A DNA stretch of 64,000 nt from Pseudobdellovibrionaceae bacterium (GCA_947444305.1 CANEZP010000004.1:62001-126000), one strand, 5' to 3'. Numbered from the stretch's first letter, positions 47,001-55,674 are shown. Notes: generated from the sequence alone by a model not told the origin. Numbers and translations are program-made.

Positions 47001-50000
47001 AACGAAAGAAGACGAAGCCGCAAAAAAAGAGGAACAGGAAGCGGACGACAAAGAAGAAGAGGCCGAGAAAAATGGTCAGGTCGTTAAAGCTTTCTCGGAA
47101 GAAGACCCCGAAAAAGCCGGCCGCAAACCACCGGAAAGATTCACCGCGCCCTTGATTCGCATGCTCGCCGCGGAAGGCAACGACAAACACGTTACTTCCG
47201 TCGATCAGGTAGCCGATCTCCCGCACCGTTTGCCGATGGTAGTGGTCATGACGCCTTACGAATGGCGCCGACTACACGAAGAGAACACCGAAGACGCACG
47301 CGCTTACCTCGATAAACGTTTCCGCGTGGACGCAAGATTTTTAACTTCGGGCTGGGCCGTCTGGTCACCGCGCTCTTCACGGGCTAAACCGGAAATCAAA
47401 CAGATCGCCGGTGCGGGCGTATCGCTCGACGCGGTTCGCGTGTTCGACCAACTCAATACCGTCCTGATGGACGCCGTAAATCCCGAGAAAAAACCTAAAC
47501 ACCAAATTTTAATTTATCCCGACGAACTCGGGCCGCTCATGGAAAAATTAATCTTGGGCCGGTGGGCCTCCGAATCCGCGGCGATGAACACGCCTTGGAA
47601 TCACCGCAATTCAAATCTGGCCTTACTCCGCTTACCCAAACCTAAAGACGGCGCAAAAATCACTCAGCAAAGCGTCTTTGAAAACTACGGCGGCTTAAAG
47701 GAGATTCGTAAATCGAAGAAGCCGGTTGTCCTCGCCCAGATTAGCGATATCAATCAAATCGGCCGCCCCGAGTCCGAATCGGGTTCTTCAACCTTTATGT
47801 TGCGCGATCCAAGCGCGGGCGCGACGGCCGGCGATTTAAAAGTCAGTAACGGTGAAGACGCCGAGGTCGACAGCGGCACGAAGAGCAAGAACCCACCGCA
47901 CCTGCTATGGATGATGGCGACCGAGGGCTCGAAAATTCAGCCCACGCTCAGTAAAGATTGGTCCGTCCGTGACGACGCACCCGCCGAGACATCGACGATC
48001 ATTTACGGCACCGAGGGTGAGTTCAGCCGCCTCAAAGGAGAGGTTGGATTTGAATCGCGCTTCGGCAGCCTAATCGACGCATTCGAAGTCATCCATCTGC
48101 AAGAGCCGCCGGTAGAGTTACGCCGTCAGCTCGTGCGTGAGATTTTCTCACGCCATCAATTACGCAATCTCGATCTCACTTTTAAGGTCGGCGATTCGGC
48201 CCCAAGATCTGAACCGAATGATCTTGTCTCGATCTTAATCTCACGCATCGAGCAGCAAGCCTCGGTCGCCAACCAAGATCCGACGACGGCCTTTATTCGC
48301 GTTTATTCACTCATTCAGTCGTTCGTGAGTGAAGATCCAACCTTGCGCGAGACCCGCGTGGTGGATAAAGCCGCGGTCGAGCGGCTGCTGACCTTCGTGT
48401 TTCCCACCGGCCTGAAGCCCGCGAGCCTGCCGCCGACCCATCCGATCAACATCGTCAAGGACACGACAAAAGCGGCATTGAGTTGGCAAAAAACGGGATA
48501 CCGCGGTTACGCGGATCTCAAACGGCAAATCCTCGAACAATACTTCTCGCAAACGGAATCGGTACAGGATCCGGGGCGCCCCGTGCGTTTCTCGACCATC
48601 CTTTTCGGCCCGACTTCGACCGGTAAGTCGTACTTGCTGCAAACTTTGTTCGACATGCTCAAACTGCGTCCGCTCGATGCGCATAACCCGAGCTTCCGCG
48701 AAGTCGATTACTACTTCATCAAGGTTCACGAGCTGACCGACGCCGACGGCCACATGTCGGTTGAAAAGACCCTCCTCCGCGCGGAGCAATTGCTGTGCAA
48801 CAATCCGCAAGCGCACATCGTTTTCGATGATTTGCACAAGGCGGAAAGTTCAAAAATGCTTCGACGAATCATCGCGTGGATGTCGGCGATCTTTGACGTC
48901 GGCACGAAAGGCATGATTTCGTTCCGCTGCAACGAAAGCGAACGTCGTGAAGTGCCCGTCATGAACATGGGTCTGCACATCACCGTCAACCCGACCAGCG
49001 ATCAGAAGATGCGCGAGCGTGTGCGCGGCAAAGATTACCTCGAGACCGAGATCTTAGCGGGTTTATCTAAAGACGATTTTATTCTTGAGAGTTCGTTCCT
49101 CGCCCGCGTGACCGCGAAGTTCAACATGGAGAAATTCCCGGCCGGTGCGAAATTCGCCACGCTGATCAACGACGCGCGTAAGGCCAGCCAATCTGAATTC
49201 ATCTCGAAGGAGGCTTTGGTCATGGTTTCGCCGCTCGCGGTGCAAAAACTGGTCGACCGCTTCGGCGACGCCAACGCACGTGAGTTTTCGTCGAACGCGA
49301 CCGTGGCGTTGATGCAGATCAGTCACGATTTACCTAAGTCGCCGGTCTACATCGTTGATCTTAAAAATACCTGGAAGAGAAAGCTGCTCGATAAAGATAT
49401 CGGCGGATTTGATCCCACCGGCGGTGCCTTTTCGGCCATTCCGATGGGCGGCGCCGAAGTGAATCGCGACACGGTTAAGAAAGCGATCCAGGAGATCGTG
49501 ACCTTCCGGGCCGTTGACGGCAACAACGCCGGCTCCATGCTCGACTTTGTTTCGTTCATCGTCGACGGCTTCCGAATCCACGCGTACCAAACGATGCTCG
49601 ACGGTCTCATGGACGACGAACAGCTCAACGGAACGCGCGCTTCGCAACAGCATTTTATCGGCGAAATGTTGCTTGCGACCTACGATTCGCTGGTCGAGTG
49701 GGGAACGATACCGCTCAATAATTTGAGCTTGCACCCGCGTGACCTTGGGTGGACGAGCGAAGGAAAGATCCCGGAATTCCTAGAAGCCTTAAATGAACGC
49801 AGCGAGAAGCAGGATTCCGATCGCAAATTCTTCCGCTACGGTTTCACCGCGCGCGGGGCTTCGGCCGCAAGCGACGCGATGGACTCGATCGAAGAATTAG
49901 ACAAGCGTACGCTCGATGTCTTGAGCGAAACTTCGCACGAACTGCGCGAGGTTATGCTGGATCTGATGAAGGCCTACTTCCGGGTGCAAAGCGTTCAGCA

Positions 50001-50574
50001 TCTGCCCAAGACGGGCGACTGGTTCACCGCCCTGCCCGATCTCGAGAAAAAAGGCACGGCCGAAGAACCTGGCCTTTCGCAGTTGCGCGAGAACCTTTAC
50101 CAAGCCGGTCAGCGCATGACCGCGATCTACGGCAAGTTTACGGGACGCCTTTTTGACCCGGAGCTACTCGATCACAAGATCTCGAACGACCGCGTTCGCG
50201 AACCTTTGGTGAAGATGAGCAGCTATGATCAGGCCCGCTTATTCTTGCAAGCCTTGGACAAAGCCGTCGTCTCGTTACCGTGGGGTAAGATGTCGCACTT
50301 CGCGTGGGCCAACATGAAGGAAGCCACGCAAGACAGCAACCTCGGTCACCTTCCCCGGTTCCAACAATTGTTGTTTAAGAGCGAATTCTCGCCCTACGGA
50401 ACGGTCACCCCGGATTCTATATTCCAGTCCGTTTCGGGTAACCCGCTGTACAAGAATCTGACCGCGCGCGAACGTAAAGTACGCCGCGAGAACTTCGATC
50501 GCGATTGCGACCGGCTTTTACTCTCCGATGACAACATCATTCCCCTCCCCCCACGTGAAGGTGAAGCTCGATGA
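44035..50574 (+). CDS. Exported 2179-residue protein with C-terminal AAA+ module
   Basis: Signal peptide MKLVFARGLVISLGLAVQ to GANA. Residues 30-850 are beta-rich and propeller-like with no known motif. A charged segment follows (about 983-1015, Glu/Asp/Lys runs such as EEETKEDEAAKKEEQEADDK). Residues 1020-1480 look like a degenerate AAA domain with no Walker A. The C-terminal AAA+ has Walker A GPTSTGKSYL (Lys1531) and Walker B HIVFDD (Asp1598-Asp1599; Asp in place of the usual Glu). ATG overlaps the following gene (ATGA at 50571), so the SpoVR-DUF444 fusion is translated with it. Three Cys in 2179 residues. No homologue recognised for the N-terminal half. Confidence 0.68.
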   Translation: MKLVFARGLVISLGLAVQMVGAGANAGTVVTSIFDSQATFEVVTEKEAEGALEPGIYGLSKTTDVSTPLVLGQVLGVSKSFNGIQKQLSTGMETGRNESLAVIDGRLVLFTRNSRPNEPSTVVQIGGPKGISPIDPLTKMQFELSPIQSLADLYVIDKPVNTKQSLVLVSQRQASPMGDGVTFAFITDGPAQRGKSSLLKLAGTPLMINHDFLDAMKLGQLLGTRDYHVQNPPQTVYSHIVLNALGHPRYNDTPTKAKWRSDLLAKIRTLPMSADKEKMVRQTKWVPNALPVLDVLTGLPVLPAYPIQILSQDSPVAIIQREDPVRDVDHVYLYQSNTSEVNNAEATFGKAAARTDGIAGRVNLSVDNRRTPLIFHASVNSEWRPAPELTIQNFESFGPNEDLRVPSLLAKINNQFHLTFKSESGLVATFNIEKLTGIELGSVTRLHYVHYLMPEKGPQFPEHTLVLSYVRDRASRTVALTFRSDGINFIPGRVVSMDKRFQKAEQIEKRILAYKQGLFYDAQSGDREVANLYGNREKVTGIARSPYFDITNKAQLFLRAKEKIELIKGLTWYSFEQFPTLTNDATGVYQLNPDRTDRKGSVRLVASGQMLHRVADLQKDTGDNARLRPLAQLPVAPLTEDDLNLDSDKEVLGGYKVLVYASESMKNATQNSYIIALDQDKIPVSSTNIQVQAPFSQFVEVNIIRHRRGLKNNFTAMFFFRNKGKEKNTGGVYVANFNVRRTAGENYATAPFLVTAGSSGWITRDEIDPGLIKSRVVFDANGAPIWFENPHLDKTDEDFTVVRLDMANQGRSTLEQLTADVNFNETVADSELQKSTLSDWAIYFPDKIAKRRPDLKLSMETKKETKKETEAREKKFAETEATFPNLYQYLDQMVEESTKPRATVLLVEKDMKAQFLEGMFDRFARNRGGQFAFTNDGFNFFMLQQESTPVKYRQEMVNVVRKSGKKLLFVDGKDLISAQQASDADGEEETKEDEAAKKEEQEADDKEEEAEKNGQVVKAFSEEDPEKAGRKPPERFTAPLIRMLAAEGNDKHVTSVDQVADLPHRLPMVVVMTPYEWRRLHEENTEDARAYLDKRFRVDARFLTSGWAVWSPRSSRAKPEIKQIAGAGVSLDAVRVFDQLNTVLMDAVNPEKKPKHQILIYPDELGPLMEKLILGRWASESAAMNTPWNHRNSNLALLRLPKPKDGAKITQQSVFENYGGLKEIRKSKKPVVLAQISDINQIGRPESESGSSTFMLRDPSAGATAGDLKVSNGEDAEVDSGTKSKNPPHLLWMMATEGSKIQPTLSKDWSVRDDAPAETSTIIYGTEGEFSRLKGEVGFESRFGSLIDAFEVIHLQEPPVELRRQLVREIFSRHQLRNLDLTFKVGDSAPRSEPNDLVSILISRIEQQASVANQDPTTAFIRVYSLIQSFVSEDPTLRETRVVDKAAVERLLTFVFPTGLKPASLPPTHPINIVKDTTKAALSWQKTGYRGYADLKRQILEQYFSQTESVQDPGRPVRFSTILFGPTSTGKSYLLQTLFDMLKLRPLDAHNPSFREVDYYFIKVHELTDADGHMSVEKTLLRAEQLLCNNPQAHIVFDDLHKAESSKMLRRIIAWMSAIFDVGTKGMISFRCNESERREVPVMNMGLHITVNPTSDQKMRERVRGKDYLETEILAGLSKDDFILESSFLARVTAKFNMEKFPAGAKFATLINDARKASQSEFISKEALVMVSPLAVQKLVDRFGDANAREFSSNATVALMQISHDLPKSPVYIVDLKNTWKRKLLDKDIGGFDPTGGAFSAIPMGGAEVNRDTVKKAIQEIVTFRAVDGNNAGSMLDFVSFIVDGFRIHAYQTMLDGLMDDEQLNGTRASQQHFIGEMLLATYDSLVEWGTIPLNNLSLHPRDLGWTSEGKIPEFLEALNERSEKQDSDRKFFRYGFTARGASAASDAMDSIEELDKRTLDVLSETSHELREVMLDLMKAYFRVQSVQHLPKTGDWFTALPDLEKKGTAEEPGLSQLRENLYQAGQRMTAIYGKFTGRLFDPELLDHKISNDRVREPLVKMSSYDQARLFLQALDKAVVSLPWGKMSHFAWANMKEATQDSNLGHLPRFQQLLFKSEFSPYGTVTPDSIFQSVSGNPLYKNLTARERKVRRENFDRDCDRLLLSDDNIIPLPPREGEAR

Positions 50575-53500
50575 TAAACTTGCAAAGACTTGTTTTCGCA
50601 TTCGTTCTTGTCTTATTGCCGCCCGCAATTTCGTTTGCGGCCGACGACGACAAGCTTGATCCAAAGATCGTGGCGCAACCCGAAGTCGAGGTCGATTTCG
50701 ATCAGCTCTTCGGTAAGCAGCGGATCACCGCCTGCGAGATGGATTTAAAATCCGGAAAAACCACGCTCATCTCGAGCGGACGCGATGAAGACACCTTGCC
50801 CAAGTACATCGAGTACGTGCACAGCCTTACCAAAAAAGGCGGGATGATGCATAAGCTGGGGATGGAACTTCCGCCCCACGTATTTTTGTTTATTCCGGGT
50901 CAACTCGCCGGCGTTTTGTCGGCGATGAACATGGTCCCCATGGGTCACCACCACGACGGCGCGCGCGTGGCGCAGGGGCAATCGGTCGCGAGCGGTATCC
51001 TCGAGTTGGTGTTCCCGGGTGGACAACACTCTTTTTATCGCGACGATATGAACGCGTATCAACAGCTGAGCATCATCAACCACGCCTACTTGGGGCACGC
51101 ATGGTTCGCCGTGCACAGTAAGTATTCGGCGGTTCGTACGGCCGAAGCGATTAGCGATTCGTACAAGCTCTACGAAATGATGGAGCGTGCGTACCTCGAG
51201 CACGACCCGGTAGAAGTTGCGGAATGGTACTCCTTCCTTCTCGCGCTCGAATGGGATCAAGATACGATCAAAGGCGTCGAAGAGTCGCCCGAGATGTTTC
51301 GCAAGTTCACGGACGCGAACCGGCTCAAAGAAAACAAGCAACGCTTGTTCCAAGTTCCCCGCACCCGTAACACGATGGCTTACCTCATTTCTGATTTGCC
51401 GAACGATTTGCCGAAGTGGAAACTCGACATGGCCCGCCAGTTCGAGCGACTTCGCCGCTACATTCCCGGCGCGATCAACACGAAAAATATGAACGAGGGC
51501 TGGTCGGTCTTGATGCAAGAGATCGGGCAGGCGCACGCCGACGTCGGCCGTGATTTTCCGCACCATATGGAATATTGCTGCTTGCTGAAGGGCATCGGTA
51601 CGGCCAGCGGCAATCTCGGTCGCGATCTGACGAACCCGTACTACATCGGGTACGAAGCCTGGAAAATCGTACGTGAAAATTTCCACGTCCGTCCCGACAT
51701 GTTCAACAAGACCCTGATCGAGAAAGATAAAGCCTTCATCGCTTGGGCGACTAAAGAGCTCATCAACAAGATGGATGATCGCGACTTCTTCGCCTACGCG
51801 CTTTCGGACAAATGGATTCTACGTAAGAATTTAACTTTGACCCGCAACTTAGGGCTCTGGGATCCGCTCGAACGCCCGGTCAACGGTGATCCCAATCAGT
51901 TCAAACCTCCCGGCAAAGTCGAAAACGTCAGCAAAGATCCTGCGCAGATTCGCCGGGCGCTGATTCGTCACAAAGAAGATTCGTTACTGCAGATCCCGAC
52001 CGCGGCGGTTCGCCCCATGCGCGAGCGCGGCGGGGTTTTTGAACTCGAGATGATCGACGGCTTGGGAAAATTCCAGCCGCTCAAGACACGCTCGATGGTC
52101 GCGAAACTTTGGACCATGAGCCGCATGCTGCAAAAACCCGTGGCCATGGAATCAACTTACATCACTAAAAAAGTTGAAACGGTTTGGGAAGGCGGCTGGG
52201 ACTATTGGCTCGGCCAGTGGGTCGACAGGCTGTACCAACGCCGAACGGAAGCTCCCGAATTCTTGCGCATTCACACGACGGTCTACCCCGAAGGCCGCGT
52301 GGAAACGCGCAAAGTCTATCGTAATAAGATCACCGGTCCGGCTTCGGTCGAAGATCCCGACAAATATAATATTGCACCGCCGGCGGCACGGCAGTTCGAA
52401 GCCTTCCCCGACGCCACGGAACGCTTTCAAGGTTTCCTCGACGAATTCTTGGTGGATTGGCACGCCGATTACGATCTAGACGAAGCGATCGCTCGCGTTC
52501 CGCGCTTGGGTCAAAATGATCTTCTTAAGTTTTGGACGACGACCAGCTCAATGGGCGACGGCAACATAACTTCGAGTGATAACATTTCGACCGAAGTTTT
52601 CGATCACAGCCCGACCGTTCCGCGCGCGCTGCACGAATATCACAAAAAAGTGAGTTCGCGTCTCGCGCCCGCGCTTAAAAAAGCGCTCTTCGGTCGCGGA
52701 CGGCCCACGGTACGCAACGGTAACCTGCGCATCCGCGTGCTGCCCGAAATTCCGGCGTTCCAGTACAACACCACGCTCGACGGTAAAAAGCTTTGGAAGA
52801 ATCCCTCGTCCTTCAGCCCGAAGGGTCCGATGGATTGGCTAGCGAAACAACCGATGATCGCGACGCAAGACGTGCGCGGCCCGTTGATCAACGACCTCAT
52901 GCAAGCCGGTAAGGTTCCGAGCGCCGTGTTTGAAGAAGTGAACCGCACACTCTCGGAATCCCATATTTCCCCGGCTAATTTCATAAGCCTTCTGCAAAGG
53001 ATTTCGCCGCCGAAGAAGGCGATCACGACCGCGGCCGCCGACGGCACGCTCGACGACGAAGAGCTGGATATCGACGGCAATCCGTCGCCCGAAGGCGACA
53101 TCAACTGGGGCCCCGGCAAGCCGCCACAGGGTGAAGGCAAACCCGACCAAGACGGCGAACCCGCCGAACCGCGCCCGGGCGAAGATCCCGCCGACGGTCA
53201 CGGCGGCGATCCGAACGATCCCGATTTCGTCGACATCCCGCCCGGCATTTGGGGACGCATACTCTCCGAAGAAATTGAGCTGCCGAACACGCGCCCGCTC
53301 GATGACGACGACAATCGCCGCACGAAAGTTTTGGGCAAAAAAGCCCGCCGTAAAGCCGGCACCGCGCGACCCGAATTGATTTCGCGCGAAGCGTTTAAGC
53401 TCGGTATCTCGGACTTACAGAATGAATCCGAGTTCGACCACCCGGACGACATGCTCGACGCTTTGACCGAAGATCCGCAAGGTACCCACGCACGTGGTTT

Positions 53501-54104
53501 CCGCTTGCTGCGCGAACAAGACTGGTGGGTCAAGGGCACGCGCTATAAACCAAATCCGGATATTAAAGCCGTGATGTACATCGTCGTGGATTTATCGGGC
53601 AGCATGAGCCAGTGGTTCAATACCGTAAAAAAGATGAGCGTGGACTTACGCGCGCTCCTCCAAGCGAAGTACCCGAGCGTTGAAATCCGTTACGTGCCCT
53701 TCGACGGCGACGCCCACGTTCTCGAAAACGTCGATGACCTGCTACGTATTCAACTCGCGGGCGGCACAAGCTACGGCAAAGCCTTCGGCGCGACCCACAA
53801 GCACATGGACGCGAACTTCCCTTACTCCGAGTGGGATCGCTACGTCGTGGTGCAAGGGGACTTGATCGATTTCCCGAGCGAACCGGATCTCGACAACTTC
53901 AAGAAGATGCACGAACGTGCGCAGTACACCGGCGTCTTGCACACGGGCGGTTGGGACTTCGGGGGCGAGGAAAGCTACTCGGGAATGTTTCAACAGAAGA
54001 AGATCGACGATCCGTTCTTCGGTTACGAGAAGATCGCGAGTCCCGGGGACTACGCACCTATCATTTACCGCGATTTGTTTAAGAATCCGCCTAAGGAACA
54101 GTAA
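50571..54104 (+). CDS. Exported SpoVR (YcgB)-DUF444 (YeaH) fusion
   Basis: 1177 residues with a signal peptide (LVFAFVLVLLPPAISFA, cleavage about 23). Residues 60-430 match SpoVR/YcgB: LSIINHAYLGHAWFAVH (VMAHACYGHNSFF in YcgB), then KNMNEGWSVLM (the MNEGWATFW signature) and TNPYYIGYEAWKIV (NPYALGF). A Pro/Gly/Asp-rich linker lies around 845-890. The C-terminal 200 residues match YeaH: WWVKGTRYKPNPDIKAVMYI, then VVDLSGSMSQ with an intact MIDAS (Asp1007, Ser1009, Ser1011) and AGGTSYGKAFG. In E. coli YeaG, YeaH and YcgB are separate cytoplasmic proteins. Here two are fused and exported beside a PrkA-like protein. Three Cys. Confidence 0.75.
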   Translation: MINLQRLVFAFVLVLLPPAISFAADDDKLDPKIVAQPEVEVDFDQLFGKQRITACEMDLKSGKTTLISSGRDEDTLPKYIEYVHSLTKKGGMMHKLGMELPPHVFLFIPGQLAGVLSAMNMVPMGHHHDGARVAQGQSVASGILELVFPGGQHSFYRDDMNAYQQLSIINHAYLGHAWFAVHSKYSAVRTAEAISDSYKLYEMMERAYLEHDPVEVAEWYSFLLALEWDQDTIKGVEESPEMFRKFTDANRLKENKQRLFQVPRTRNTMAYLISDLPNDLPKWKLDMARQFERLRRYIPGAINTKNMNEGWSVLMQEIGQAHADVGRDFPHHMEYCCLLKGIGTASGNLGRDLTNPYYIGYEAWKIVRENFHVRPDMFNKTLIEKDKAFIAWATKELINKMDDRDFFAYALSDKWILRKNLTLTRNLGLWDPLERPVNGDPNQFKPPGKVENVSKDPAQIRRALIRHKEDSLLQIPTAAVRPMRERGGVFELEMIDGLGKFQPLKTRSMVAKLWTMSRMLQKPVAMESTYITKKVETVWEGGWDYWLGQWVDRLYQRRTEAPEFLRIHTTVYPEGRVETRKVYRNKITGPASVEDPDKYNIAPPAARQFEAFPDATERFQGFLDEFLVDWHADYDLDEAIARVPRLGQNDLLKFWTTTSSMGDGNITSSDNISTEVFDHSPTVPRALHEYHKKVSSRLAPALKKALFGRGRPTVRNGNLRIRVLPEIPAFQYNTTLDGKKLWKNPSSFSPKGPMDWLAKQPMIATQDVRGPLINDLMQAGKVPSAVFEEVNRTLSESHISPANFISLLQRISPPKKAITTAAADGTLDDEELDIDGNPSPEGDINWGPGKPPQGEGKPDQDGEPAEPRPGEDPADGHGGDPNDPDFVDIPPGIWGRILSEEIELPNTRPLDDDDNRRTKVLGKKARRKAGTARPELISREAFKLGISDLQNESEFDHPDDMLDALTEDPQGTHARGFRLLREQDWWVKGTRYKPNPDIKAVMYIVVDLSGSMSQWFNTVKKMSVDLRALLQAKYPSVEIRYVPFDGDAHVLENVDDLLRIQLAGGTSYGKAFGATHKHMDANFPYSEWDRYVVVQGDLIDFPSEPDLDNFKKMHERAQYTGVLHTGGWDFGGEESYSGMFQQKKIDDPFFGYEKIASPGDYAPIIYRDLFKNPPKEQ

Positions 54105-54132
54105 GCTCAGGCTCACGGCTTAAGCGAAAGGC

Positions 54133-54164
54133 AAAAAAAGCCGGCGGGTGGGGTCCTGCCGGCT
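54133..54164 (-). terminator. Intrinsic terminator for the small secreted protein gene
   Basis: On the minus strand AGCCGGC (54164-54158) pairs with GCCGGCT (54145-54139), a 7-bp GC-rich stem with a 12-base loop, followed at once by seven T. It lies 70 bases beyond the stop at 54235. In the plus direction the same hairpin follows the SpoVR-DUF444 stop but lacks a T-tract. Confidence 0.75.
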
Positions 54165-54234
54165 CGAGTGGGGTCATCCATAGGGGGTATGGGGGTCTAT
54201 GGAATCTTTTAAATATAAATCAGGGACAACTTAA

Positions 54235-54561
54235 TTAGTTAGCGATCACCGTGTAAGGGGTGGCCGCGCCGATGCTGTCGAATCGGCGGTCAACGACGGG
54301 AGCGCTTTCGCCCCAGCCGACTTCTACATCCACGAAATCGATAACCTTCGCGCGCTCGGCTTCCGAGTCACCGTTCAATACGGCTTGCGAGGCTTGCTTA
54401 TCGATGTCTTTGTGTAACGTCGTGCGGGTGTTGTTGTTGTCGTTGATCATCTTGTTGAAGTCGATGCGGGTTGACGTCTTTAAGTCGGAAGCGCCCGCGA
54501 AGGCGGAAGAACCGATCAAAGTGAGAACCAACAAACTTGCGATCTTCATCTGTGCTTTCAT
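54235..54561 (-). CDS. Small secreted protein, function unknown
   Basis: 108 residues from ATG 54561 (AGGG seven bases upstream; the frame is open to 54585). Clear Sec signal, IASLLVLTLIGSSAFA. The mature 85-residue protein is polar and Asn/Asp/Thr-rich (FNKMINDNNNTRTTLHKD), helical at first, and ends APVVDRRFDSIGAATPYTVI with a final AN. It has no Cys and no known domain. It ends with its own strong terminator and lies next to the exported AAA+ cluster on the opposite strand, so a functional link is possible but not shown. The 270 bases upstream (54562-54831) contain no gene. Confidence 0.65.
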   Translation of the reverse strand: MKAQMKIASLLVLTLIGSSAFAGASDLKTSTRIDFNKMINDNNNTRTTLHKDIDKQASQAVLNGDSEAERAKVIDFVDVEVGWGESAPVVDRRFDSIGAATPYTVIAN

Positions 54562-54831
54562 AAACAAACCCTGTCCTTCGTTCAAATGCTTACTAACCTA
54601 CTTAGCAACGGGGGTGCCAGCACGGCCGAGGGGTTTATGAGACTTGGGCCAAAAAGCTGTCGACGATCTTTACACCGCCATCGCCACCTTCGGCACATGT
54701 ACAACGGTTAGACAGCGCTTGTTCATCTATCGCCGCTAACCTATAGGTTTATGGATCATTTCATCGCTGAGTGCGAGATGCGAAACGCCGCTCAAACCGT
54801 AGGCGGTTGCCTCAAAATGAGATTTATTTGC

Positions 54832-55674
54832 TCAAGGCCAATAGAGCAGGCCCAGCGCCACTTCGCCACCCATGATCATGGGTGTCTGATTGAAGAATCC
54901 TAATACACGCAGCTCCGCGAAGGCCGAAAGCGAGCGCACCATATCGAACTGTCCGCCCACGATCAATTGGCCGCCGACGTAAGTGGGCATATCTTCGGTC
55001 GCGACCGCGAGTTTGTTGCCGCCTAATATTAAGTTCGATTCAATCGTCCGGCTGACCTCGGCGCCTAAACCGAAATAAAAATTTGGCTTCGTCAGCGGTG
55101 TCCAAACCTTTTGGAGCGTGAAGGAAAGCATCGAGTGTTCAAGCGTCAGTTCGCGCGGCGCCGCGCCCGGCACGTCGGTCATCGCGGTGCTTGCGTAATC
55201 CGTTAAGCGGTAAGCAAAAATCAAACGCCAGAAATCCGTCGCGCCGTACTGGGCCATCAGAAACGGCGAGAAACTTCCGCTCGTAAAATCTTTCGTGGAG
55301 TACTGAACCTGATCATCGGTTTCAAATTCTTTACCCGAATGCATGAGGTACGAATACATTCCGCCGCCGCCGAACGCGAACTCCCCGCGCGAACTTAAAA
55401 CTTCGGGGCTGTCGAGATCGGCGGTGTAAACGTAGCCGACCTTCCAAGTCCCGCCCCGCTTCACCTGAACCCGGGCAAAGCGCGCACCGCGCTGGCGAAC
55501 GGCGATCTTTTCGCCTTCGGTGGTCATCACCAGCAGCGAAGCCCCCTCTTTCGGGGCCGCGTACACCGGAATCGATTTTGGCATATTGAGCCATTCGATC
55601 TCGGCCGCAACGGCGCCGGCGTCGAGCGCGATTGTGAGAATCAACGGCAAAATAATGGAGAATAGACATCGCAT
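54832..55674 (-). CDS. Exported SH3-like protein with putative outer-membrane beta-barrel
   Basis: 280 residues from ATG 55674 (the frame is open to 55833, which would overlap the divergent yceD). Signal peptide LFSIILPLILTIALDAGAVAA. A bacterial SH3-like domain follows (IPVYAAPKEGASLLVMTTEG, then VRQRGARFARVQVKRGGTWK), about residues 30-90. The remainder has alternating strands with aromatic ends (FSPFLMAQYGATDFWRLIFA, FYFGLGAEVSRTIE) and ends GLLYWP, like a small outer-membrane barrel. Possibly binds cell wall; no ligand can be named. Confidence 0.6.
   Translation of the reverse strand: MRCLFSIILPLILTIALDAGAVAAEIEWLNMPKSIPVYAAPKEGASLLVMTTEGEKIAVRQRGARFARVQVKRGGTWKVGYVYTADLDSPEVLSSRGEFAFGGGGMYSYLMHSGKEFETDDQVQYSTKDFTSGSFSPFLMAQYGATDFWRLIFAYRLTDYASTAMTDVPGAAPRELTLEHSMLSFTLQKVWTPLTKPNFYFGLGAEVSRTIESNLILGGNKLAVATEDMPTYVGGQLIVGGQFDMVRSLSAFAELRVLGFFNQTPMIMGGEVALGLLYWP

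Noticed and set aside
44035-50574. Fusion by misassembly of two genes in the 2179-codon frame
   Set aside because: The frame has no internal stop, composition is even, and the signal peptide and overlapping downstream gene are consistent with one real gene.
50745-51686. 313-codon open frame opposite the SpoVR-DUF444 gene
   Set aside because: It is antisense to a gene with clear motifs and shows no SD, signal or family likeness; high-GC codon bias opens such frames. The same holds for the long antisense frames at 5057-5605, 31931-32584 and 48307-48837.
27519-54104. Horizontally acquired island inserted by the adjacent recombinase
   Set aside because: Base composition and codon use of the cluster look like those of the flanking housekeeping genes, and no attachment-site repeats bracket it.
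54235-54561. Pup- or ubiquitin-like modifier
   Set aside because: The C-terminus (TVIAN) lacks a Gly-Gly-Glu/Gln or Gly-Gly end and the protein has its own signal peptide; only proximity supports the idea.
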